From positions 1-22,642 of the IMG/VR virus record IMGVR_UViG_3300047277_000371: a DNA stretch of 22,642 nt, one strand, 5' to 3'. The position numbers and the translations under genes are program-made. The notes beneath the pieces are model-generated. The model was not told the origin of the DNA. It did not search any database and saw only the letters and a program-made list of their open reading frames with translations. This stretch comes from a virus. Of the stretch, positions 13,630-20,378 are shown piece by piece; the first letter of the stretch is position 1; each line of letters opens with the position of its first letter.

Positions 13630-15393
13630 TTATTCATTTTCATCTAGATAATCTTGGAGATAATCCAATAAAATATCCATACTATCGCTTCTTGTAGCAT
13701 AATAAGCTTTAACTGCATTTGGATTAAATTGAGCTAGTGTTTGCAAGTTAGCAGCCCAGAATTGAGAGTTTTTGTATTTCAAAAGTGGATCAATATTTGC
13801 AGCTGGGCTTTCTAAGAATTCAGCACTAAGAACACTTTGGTCTAAATAATTAGCTGATATTGTCTGGTATCTCTCATTAAACGGAATGCTTCCGCCTAAA
13901 TGAGATCCTAATGGTTGTTTGTCAACATCTGACATAACATCATCATAAGTCATAAAAACAGGCATGTCTCTAGTTAATCTATTAGATTCTTGCTCTTTTG
14001 TTTCAGCATCAAACCCAGCCATAGAGATAGTACATAACTTAGATAATTCAGGATCAATCAATGGAAAGATTTTATTGTTTAAAAAATCTTGCATTTTTAA
14101 AATAAGAGGTCTGAGTCCAATATCTCTAGCCGCTGTTAATTTATACTCAGAACTTGACTCTGACATTGACTGTTGATTTGTTGCTCTAGATAAATGACCA
14201 AAACCTGGTAGTTCATCTGGAGATAATCCAAAAGCCATGAGTATGTTTCTGGTTGTTTGGTCAAATAAGTATTGGAATTCTCCATCCTTTTTAGTGGGTT
14301 GAGTGCTAACCCAATCTACAGCGTCTTTTGTTCCAACGCCAAAAATAGGGGTTCTAAAAGAGTTTGTTACGTTGTTTATACTGGCATTATATTGTTGTTT
14401 AATATCTTCGATTGTGCTGTTATCAATCTCGTCAGATTTTATTACCAACATACCTCTAGCAGCACGACCGTTCTGGAAGTATAATTTATTATAAATCTCG
14501 ATAGATGTATGTGTTGTAACAGATGTTATAACTGTATCAAGAGGGGTTACTGGATAACCATTATGCTCAATATCTGATGAAGGATATAAGTTATAAACTA
14601 TCATCTCTTCTGGAGTAAAAGCCTGTCTTGGAGTACCATCAATATATTGAATCCAAGAATATCTATCTTTCTTCAGTTGGTTTATATCTATTTTTACACC
14701 TGTCATTTGTTCTAATAACTTTATAGAACTAGTTCTAAGACCAGCAGCAGCTTCGCCATTTCTAACAGCTTTCATTATAGTACCAGCATCCACTGGTCTA
14801 AATCTATTAAACTGTTCGTTGTTTTCATCAGCCCATATAATTTCCGTAGCAAATCTACCAAACGAAAGACCGTTTCTTGTAGATACATCAAGAAATTCTG
14901 ATAAATTCATTTTATCTTCTTCTAATAATCCTTCTGTGTGACCGCAATTAACAAGGATTTTTAGAAAGCTATTTATCCTATCCTGTATTAATATCATCTG
15001 CTCAGGTTCAACTAGATCCTTAAGCTCAGGTTTAATGTCACAAGCAATACCAATATCAAATCTGTCTTTTTGGATCTGTCCGAAAGAAGATATGTGATTT
15101 CCTCTGGCACGTAATATTCCTGCGATAAGGTGATTTTGAACTCTTACTTGCTTAATTACAGAATCAGGAATCAATCCTTTCTTTAACTTGAAAATTCCAG
15201 CATAGTTGTCCATCGCTGTGGGTTGAGCCGTGAATGCAAGTCTTGGAGCCAACTTTTTATTAGCTGAACCCATTGCATTTTTAATGAGATCGTTTACTAG
15301 GTATTCTTTTCCTGAGTTTTTAAGAATAGCTTCATTCATAGCTGATTGAGCAGCTTGAAGTGAAGTTTCAGGTAGTTTTTTTAATTCGCTCAT
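13630..15393 (-). CDS. Portal protein
   Basis: A 587-aa protein with portal-like organisation: a tail-knob/core region with repeated amphipathic helices, DEIDNSTIEDIKQQYNASIN (about 324-343), the wing segment with NILMAFGLSPDELPGFGHLS (about 385-404) and the contact motif SRATNQQSMSESSSEY (404-419). That combination of GLSPDEL and S-rich segment is typical of HK97-like portal proteins, followed by a long C-terminal clip/stem region (LGGSIPFNERYQTISANYLD about 510-529). The portal forms the dodecameric ring through which terminase pumps DNA. An AAGGAATTAAC ribosome site precedes the ATG, overlapping the end of HEG2. It is flanked on both sides by homing endonucleases. Length and context agree with a portal. 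Confidence 0.85.
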   Translation of the reverse strand: MSELKKLPETSLQAAQSAMNEAILKNSGKEYLVNDLIKNAMGSANKKLAPRLAFTAQPTAMDNYAGIFKLKKGLIPDSVIKQVRVQNHLIAGILRARGNHISSFGQIQKDRFDIGIACDIKPELKDLVEPEQMILIQDRINSFLKILVNCGHTEGLLEEDKMNLSEFLDVSTRNGLSFGRFATEIIWADENNEQFNRFRPVDAGTIMKAVRNGEAAAGLRTSSIKLLEQMTGVKIDINQLKKDRYSWIQYIDGTPRQAFTPEEMIVYNLYPSSDIEHNGYPVTPLDTVITSVTTHTSIEIYNKLYFQNGRAARGMLVIKSDEIDNSTIEDIKQQYNASINNVTNSFRTPIFGVGTKDAVDWVSTQPTKKDGEFQYLFDQTTRNILMAFGLSPDELPGFGHLSRATNQQSMSESSSEYKLTAARDIGLRPLILKMQDFLNNKIFPLIDPELSKLCTISMAGFDAETKEQESNRLTRDMPVFMTYDDVMSDVDKQPLGSHLGGSIPFNERYQTISANYLDQSVLSAEFLESPAANIDPLLKYKNSQFWAANLQTLAQFNPNAVKAYYATRSDSMDILLDYLQDYLDENE

Positions 15394-15394
15394 G

Positions 15395-16495
15395 TTAATT
15401 CCTTAAAAAATTTAAACATTTTTCTATAGTATGTTGTTTATTTGAATTATATTCTTTTTCTGTTATATGCAATATGCCAATTCCTTTGCTTTTGAAATAA
15501 TCATCCTTAATTTGATGATAATTTTCAATATCTTCATCTGGCCAGTTTTTTCTGCCTCTCTTTAGTCCAGCAAAAGAATGGTGAAATGTACCGTCAAATT
15601 CTATCCCTTTTCTTAATTCTGGCACGTAAATATCTATTTCAAAACCAAAAATCAATGGTTTGTCAGGTATGGTTATCTTTCTTTCCACTAATCTTATTGT
15701 TTTTGGAAAAAGTATTTTTATGCTATGAAATAAATCCAATTCTTGTTGTGAAATACTACTGTGTTTGTCCATATGACTACAAACTTTATCTAATATTTTC
15801 AGCTCTCTACAGTAAGCATAAATATGAGGAGCTGTTGATTTAAAAACTCCTCTTTTTGAATACTTTAAAGCCTCTTCAACAGCTCGATCATGGCTTAATG
15901 GCAAGTATACTAATGTCATATGTGAGCATATTTTATCTAATATTTTAAGCTTTATGGCCGCTTTGTACTGCTTTGGACTATTTTCTCTAAATTCATTTCT
16001 AGTGCTATATTGTGAAGCTTCCAAGGTTACTTGCTCTTCACTCCAAATATGCACTTTGTAATCAGGCATATGAGCACATACTTCTTCTTTAATCATTAAT
16101 TTAGAAGACAGTCGATACAAATAAGGATTTTTATCTTTAAATTCAGTTCTAGTTTTATATTTCAAGGCTTCTTTTTTTATAAAATTAACAGTGATTGTTT
16201 GTTTTAAATTTTTATTTGGAAAAAGCTTGTCCATATATCCACTTTCTACAGCATACTTGTATCCAGAGGGGTATGTTTTTTTAAAATTACTTCTGCCAGT
16301 GCATTTTTTTGACAGATGAATAACAGTCTCTAAATCCCATTTAATTTTAAGCACTTGCATGTGAGAACAAACTTTGTCTAGTATATTCAATCTTATCGCA
16401 GCTCTGTAAGCAGATCCTGACTCTTTAAATTCACTCTTAGTGTTGTACTTCAAAGCCTCTTCTTGAATCAATTCAAATGTCCATTTCACTACCAT
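15395..16495 (-). CDS. Free-standing homing endonuclease: five DNA-binding modules plus C-terminal Vsr-like nuclease (HEG2)
   Basis: A 366-aa protein. Five about 40-residue modules (about 6-46, 55-93, 103-143, 151-193, 201-242) follow the pattern EALKYNTKSEFK...YRAAIRLNILDKVCSHM; the second is divergent. These are expected to bind DNA. Residues 250-366 are the nuclease: FEIDIYVPELRKGIEFDGTF (candidate Glu286, Asp288, Glu299), His305/306, IKDDYFKSKGIGILHITE. This matches the EDxHD/Vsr-like homing nucleases fused to repeated DNA-binding modules in large phages. It sits between the 16512-17456 structural gene and the portal, with its own promoter motif 5 nt from the ATG. The stop is 1 nt before the portal ATG. 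Confidence 0.8.
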   Translation of the reverse strand: MVVKWTFELIQEEALKYNTKSEFKESGSAYRAAIRLNILDKVCSHMQVLKIKWDLETVIHLSKKCTGRSNFKKTYPSGYKYAVESGYMDKLFPNKNLKQTITVNFIKKEALKYKTRTEFKDKNPYLYRLSSKLMIKEEVCAHMPDYKVHIWSEEQVTLEASQYSTRNEFRENSPKQYKAAIKLKILDKICSHMTLVYLPLSHDRAVEEALKYSKRGVFKSTAPHIYAYCRELKILDKVCSHMDKHSSISQQELDLFHSIKILFPKTIRLVERKITIPDKPLIFGFEIDIYVPELRKGIEFDGTFHHSFAGLKRGRKNWPDEDIENYHQIKDDYFKSKGIGILHITEKEYNSNKQHTIEKCLNFLRN

Positions 16496-16499
16496 ATCT

Positions 16500-16510
16500 T
16501 ATAATACCAC
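16500..16510 (-). promoter_or_regulatory. Start-proximal motif GTGGTATTATA before HEG2
   Basis: Minus-strand GTGGTATTATAAGATATG lies between the structural-gene stop at 16512 and ATG 16495. TATTAT at 16501-16506 is 5 nt from ATG. The 18-nt cassette is the same as that of HEG3 except at one base (AAGAT versus AAGGT). Confidence 0.65.
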
Positions 16511-16511
16511 G

Positions 16512-17456
16512 TTATTCTCCACTCATATAATAAATTGTGGCTGTCTCTTGACTTTCATTTGTTATAGACGCTGAGTACATAGAAGAGTTTCTAAGAAACA
16601 TTCCTGATTTTAAAGAAGTTCCTATAGCAAATGGCTCAATAGCTCCACCAGCAGCTCCGTCAATAAGAAGGCTTGTTTTTTTGTCTGATTCAACAAATAA
16701 GAATTTTTTAGAATTACTGAATATTTGTAAGTCACTTGAGACATCTGTTTCTGATGGTAAGCTTTTAATACTATATAATTCAATAGACGCTGGACTTACA
16801 TCTGTTATTTCATAAGTTCCAAAACTAACCGATGAAAACCCTGAAGATATCTTGACTTTTTGCCCTACTTGGACACCAGCTGCACTTTGAATAACAACTT
16901 GATTTGCAAAATCAGTATCTAGTAGAATTGGCCCTTCAGCTTGTCCACTGGCATTTTCTATAGTAAATTGACCTGCTATGACAGATAAGATTTTAAACTT
17001 GCCTTGATTTGCTACATTAAAAAAAGAACCAATTCTTACCTCATCTCCAACTACCACTGCACTTAAAGAAAGTATTGGCCCAGCAGTAAATGAGAATACC
17101 AGTAAAGTACCGTTTTTTGTTATAGTTATTTCACTAGTAGCGTCAGTTCCTAAAGCTCGATTGGTTCTGAACACAGGAGCTGTTCCTGAGTTGTAAGCCA
17201 AGGTGTAAGTGTTCGTTGTTCCTGTTTTTAAAGATAAATCATAAGTAGTTGTATTGTCGTCAGAAATAACAACTTCTCCTGAAAACAAAGAGAGTGTTTG
17301 ACCTGAAGCTAGAGAGATACTGGCACTAGAAGGTTCAGTAATATCAATGCCTTGTAGATCTGAAACCCATTTAGATACGTTTTTAGAAGGATGGCTACTT
17401 ACACTTAAATCATTGTACACATTCAATGCCAATAAAAGGTTCATTTTGCTGCTCAT
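16512..17456 (-). CDS. Probable virion structural protein (Ser/Thr-rich, beta)
   Basis: A 314-aa protein lacking cysteines, rich in Ser, Thr, Val, Ile and Gly, with alternating beta-like strands (SASISLASGQTLSLFSGEVV, FANQVVIQSAAGVQVGQKVK) and several SG/DG turns, and no signal peptide. That composition is typical of capsid decoration, neck or fibre proteins. It lies between terminase and portal, interrupted by HEG2, so a structural or head-decoration role is likely but not family-based. It has its own sigma-70-like promoter (17481-17508), a GGAG Shine-Dalgarno and a leader of about 20 nt. Confidence 0.6.
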   Translation of the reverse strand: MSSKMNLLLALNVYNDLSVSSHPSKNVSKWVSDLQGIDITEPSSASISLASGQTLSLFSGEVVISDDNTTTYDLSLKTGTTNTYTLAYNSGTAPVFRTNRALGTDATSEITITKNGTLLVFSFTAGPILSLSAVVVGDEVRIGSFFNVANQGKFKILSVIAGQFTIENASGQAEGPILLDTDFANQVVIQSAAGVQVGQKVKISSGFSSVSFGTYEITDVSPASIELYSIKSLPSETDVSSDLQIFSNSKKFLFVESDKKTSLLIDGAAGGAIEPFAIGTSLKSGMFLRNSSMYSASITNESQETATIYYMSGE

Positions 17457-17480
17457 GTTTTCTCCGTTTTTCTATTTTAT

Positions 17481-17508
17481 ATATTAAAGATTACCGTTTT
17501 TACGTCAA
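17481..17508 (-). promoter_or_regulatory. Probable sigma-70-like promoter before the structural gene
   Basis: Minus-strand TTGACG (17503-17508), 16-nt spacer, TAATAT (17481-17486), 24 nt before ATG 17456 with GGAG between. It lies in the 85-bp gap after the terminase. A T4 late-type TATAAATA box is not clearly present (TATAAAATA is near). Confidence 0.55.
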
Positions 17509-17541
17509 ATTAAGGTTAAAGTAGCGTGTTTTACGCAATCA

Positions 17542-19386
17542 TTACCACATTATCCTTTTTTTTGTTACTTTTGCGTCTTTTTTCTCATTTTCTACGTTTG
17601 GAGCTAGTTCTTTGAGTTTTCCATACATTAATCCTGCATTTTTGTCTACAATTTTCTCTTGCAAGGTTTGCTCTTTATCTTTTTTCTGCTCGTCAGAATT
17701 AATAGTAAATCTCACCTTACCACCTTTGCTGAATAGACATTGATGTGGATATCTCAAACTATCGGCTATGTCACTCACCCCATCTTTATCATGGTAAGGT
17801 TTCTCCGTAGGATTGCCGTGATTGTCTAAAGCCCATTTATAATCACCAAACATCTGAATTATCCTTTCAGTATTAGGTTGTTTTATTACAAATAATCTTC
17901 TAACTCCTGTAGCATCAACTATTTTTGATTGCACTGCGGAAATACCGTCAGCAACTACTTTAGTAAATTCAGGACATTTCATACCATTTTTACGCATCGT
18001 TACCAATAAACTAGGATAGTTTTGATCAACGTACCATTTGTCAATTTGCCATTTTTCTTGCAATTCTTTAGCGTGTTTTACAACATCACTGTGTTCAAGT
18101 CCTTTTTCTAACATACCATCTACTATCCAAACAATACCTCCAGGCAATAAAGCTAAGACGACTAAACTAGTATAATCTGTAAAACCCCAATCTCCTCCGC
18201 CTATAAAAGTAATACCTAAATTCATCAAATAATCATGTAAGTGTTCTAGAGAGGTGTTGTTAGGTTTTTCACCAAGTAACTCAGTCAACGCTTGCTCTGG
18301 TGTCATTATGTTTAATAATGGATTAAAACGACCGTAAACTAATCCAGCACTAGATGGCTTGTTACACAAAAGCTGAGCATCTGCTATTTCAATATCTGTT
18401 ACTTTAAAGTTATTGTGAACAGCTGTAAGTGGTTTGTACAAATACCCTGTATCTTCAGAAGATCTGTCAACTAAGTAGTTTCGCATGACAGGTAGCATTT
18501 TATGTTCAGCAATTCCAGCATAAGCACTGAATTGCTCGTATTTGTTTTTATCTTTTTCTTCTAATAACAACCATTCTTGTGGGGATAAATTAGACATTGG
18601 GAGCTGTGAGCTAATATATCTCTCTACCATTGGTAGATGCTTTAGAGATATGTTTTCGGATATATGTTCAGCCACATCCAAAATATTCCATTGAAAAACT
18701 TTTCCTCCTATGCTTGGAGTTCTAGTTATCTCAGATTCCATAAGTCCCGAAGCGAATTTCCTTGTGCTTAAAATTAGAATTAATGGAGCAATACCTCTGT
18801 ACATAGAAGGAACCATTCTGCTTTCTTTAAAAGCGGCTCCATCCATAAGATCCAATTCATCCAGAACCAAAAAAGGAACGTGGCGAGAATTAAAACCTTC
18901 CTTTGTAGCTGTTAAAACAGTGAGTGAAATATCATCGCCAGCTGGCGTTCTCCATTCAATTAAGGTTTTATTGTCTGATGTTTTAGTCCAGCCGTGATAT
19001 TCTAGATAAGGTCTAATTTTGCGAAACATTGTATTTACATAAGCAACACAAGCTCCAGCTTGGAATTTAATGGCCGCTGCATGAGCCATAGGTAGTTGAA
19101 AATGAACAAATAAAAGAACCTCAATAGCGGCTGCGGATAATGTTTTATAGCTATCTCTTGAAGCGCACATAACTACTTGTGGACAATCTACAGTTCCGCC
19201 TGTTTTAAAAAGATTGTAAATGCTCCACATAGAATGAGTAGGTGATGAATTGCTAGTTGGGTATACAACGCCACTTGGAAAGTAAATCCCTAAATAAAGA
19301 TACACCCATTCTCTTAATTCTTCTTCTGAATTAAGAGGCTGGAATAACATATCTCGTTTGTGTTGTTCTAATTCTTCTGGTGTCAT
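17542..19386 (-). CDS. Terminase large subunit (DNA-packaging ATPase and nuclease)
   Basis: A 614-aa protein with both terminase domains. ATPase: a Walker A variant ASRDSYKT (75-82, no glycine in the loop), Walker B FLVLDELD (172-179), and STR (207-209) as coupling motif. Nuclease (RNase H-like): FIGGGDWGFTDYTSLVVLAL (394-413; Asp399), YVDQNYPS (452-459; Asp454), and DKDGVSDIADSLRYP (533-547). The enzyme pumps DNA into the head and cuts concatemers. The start overlaps the stop of HEG1 (ATGA) and lies inside one copy of an 11-bp direct repeat (19379-19389). The current Shine-Dalgarno (AAGAAG) is weak. Confidence 0.9.
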   Translation of the reverse strand: MTPEELEQHKRDMLFQPLNSEEELREWVYLYLGIYFPSGVVYPTSNSSPTHSMWSIYNLFKTGGTVDCPQVVMCASRDSYKTLSAAAIEVLLFVHFQLPMAHAAAIKFQAGACVAYVNTMFRKIRPYLEYHGWTKTSDNKTLIEWRTPAGDDISLTVLTATKEGFNSRHVPFLVLDELDLMDGAAFKESRMVPSMYRGIAPLILILSTRKFASGLMESEITRTPSIGGKVFQWNILDVAEHISENISLKHLPMVERYISSQLPMSNLSPQEWLLLEEKDKNKYEQFSAYAGIAEHKMLPVMRNYLVDRSSEDTGYLYKPLTAVHNNFKVTDIEIADAQLLCNKPSSAGLVYGRFNPLLNIMTPEQALTELLGEKPNNTSLEHLHDYLMNLGITFIGGGDWGFTDYTSLVVLALLPGGIVWIVDGMLEKGLEHSDVVKHAKELQEKWQIDKWYVDQNYPSLLVTMRKNGMKCPEFTKVVADGISAVQSKIVDATGVRRLFVIKQPNTERIIQMFGDYKWALDNHGNPTEKPYHDKDGVSDIADSLRYPHQCLFSKGGKVRFTINSDEQKKDKEQTLQEKIVDKNAGLMYGKLKELAPNVENEKKDAKVTKKRIMW

Positions 19387-19389
19387 ATT
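19379..19389 (-). repeat. 11-bp direct repeat copy at the terminase start
   Basis: Minus-strand AATATGACACC contains the terminase start codon and the stop of HEG1. An identical 11-mer contains the HEG1 start at 20365-20375. The two copies bracket exactly the HEG1 ORF, as would be left by insertion of that ORF at the original terminase start. Confidence 0.7.
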
Positions 19390-20372
19390 TGATCTTCTTT
19401 GATTAAATGAGATATTTGCAATAGCTCTATTTGTTCTAATATAAACCGTTCTTTGTTTTTAACTACATAAGGTACAACAATCAATTTAGTTTCATTTTTA
19501 TCACATAATTGTTGTTTCAATATATCTCTATCTTGAATACCTTGAAATGTAGTTTTTCCACCCCAATAATCAATAGCATGATAGTGTTGCTGTCCGTTAT
19601 ATTCTAATGCAATATTTAAATCATGGTTATAACAATCTAATTCTAAGTTAGATCCAGTATCTGGATTTTGAAGAAAATCTGGCCTAATATTAACAAACTC
19701 TACTCCAAATAAGCTTTGCATAATTTGTCTACATTCTTCTTCATGTTTGTGAGTTTGACATTTAGTACAGCGATGTGTGGTTTGAAAATTATTCCATCTG
19801 ACAGAGAATTCATGACCTTCTTTGCATTTTAATGTCACAATACTTTTTGCGTTTTTATAACCATCTGGTAATGCAACAAAAGAAAATCCAGTATTAATAA
19901 TTTGTTTATACATATTTTCCAATGGAAGTTTTTGATCTACAGAAACTTTTTTTATATTACACTTTGCACATGGAGTTGTGTTTTCTACACGTATAGAGTC
20001 TAATATTTTACATGTTTTTCTTATTTGCTCTCCATGAATATTACATATAAATTTAATTGAAGAATTGTTATTTTTATATTCTTTATCTGTTGAAATAACA
20101 CTAAAACCACTTAATTCAATCTCTTTTTTTACTTTAGTAAATAACAGTCTTTTAGGGTGAAAATCAACTAAGCTCTCTACGTAACACTGTCTGCATACAT
20201 ATATATTCGCCAATCTGCAAATCTCTTTTGTGAAAATATGTCCTTTTTTACACATTAGTTTTACTGGATAAGAAACACCCTTGAAGTCTAACTTATCAGT
20301 TAAGATGGTCAAATCCTTTCTATCTGTTATTTCCTGTGCTTGTTCATATGTTTTCTTACTATGCGGTGTCAT
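19383..20372 (-). CDS. Free-standing homing endonuclease: three zinc-ribbon modules plus C-terminal Vsr-like nuclease (HEG1)
   Basis: A 329-aa protein. Three zinc-ribbon-like units are seen: Cys41-His45-Cys60-Cys63, Cys110-His113-Cys135-Cys138, and Cys183-His187-Cys202-Cys205. They are presumed DNA-binding. The nuclease (about 210-329) has LELDCYNHDLNIALEYNGQQ (243-262; candidate Glu244, Asp246, Glu257), His263/265 and IQDRDILKQQLCDKNETKLI (279-298), as in Vsr/EDxHD nucleases. It lies between groEL-like and terminase, both starting ATGACACC; the ORF is bracketed by an 11-bp direct repeat. AGGA Shine-Dalgarno 5 nt before the ATG. Which cleavage site it uses cannot be told. Confidence 0.75.
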   Translation of the reverse strand: MTPHSKKTYEQAQEITDRKDLTILTDKLDFKGVSYPVKLMCKKGHIFTKEICRLANIYVCRQCYVESLVDFHPKRLLFTKVKKEIELSGFSVISTDKEYKNNNSSIKFICNIHGEQIRKTCKILDSIRVENTTPCAKCNIKKVSVDQKLPLENMYKQIINTGFSFVALPDGYKNAKSIVTLKCKEGHEFSVRWNNFQTTHRCTKCQTHKHEEECRQIMQSLFGVEFVNIRPDFLQNPDTGSNLELDCYNHDLNIALEYNGQQHYHAIDYWGGKTTFQGIQDRDILKQQLCDKNETKLIVVPYVVKNKERFILEQIELLQISHLIKEDQI

Positions 20373-20375
20373 ATT
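20365..20375 (-). repeat. 11-bp direct repeat copy at the HEG1 start
   Basis: Minus-strand AATATGACACC, identical to 19379-19389. In this copy the upstream context supplies an AGGA ribosome site (AGGATAATATG), which the downstream copy before terminase lacks. Confidence 0.7.
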
Positions 20376-20378
20376 ATC

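Noticed and set aside
17474-17487. T4-type late promoter before the structural gene (TATATAAAATA)
   Set aside because: Not the TATAAATA consensus and not repeated elsewhere; the region is simply AT-rich.
17537-17548. Minus-strand GTGGTAATGATT at the end of terminase as another motif copy
   Set aside because: The -10-like part differs at several places and the following gene has a better TTGACG/TAATAT pair; kept out of the motif list.
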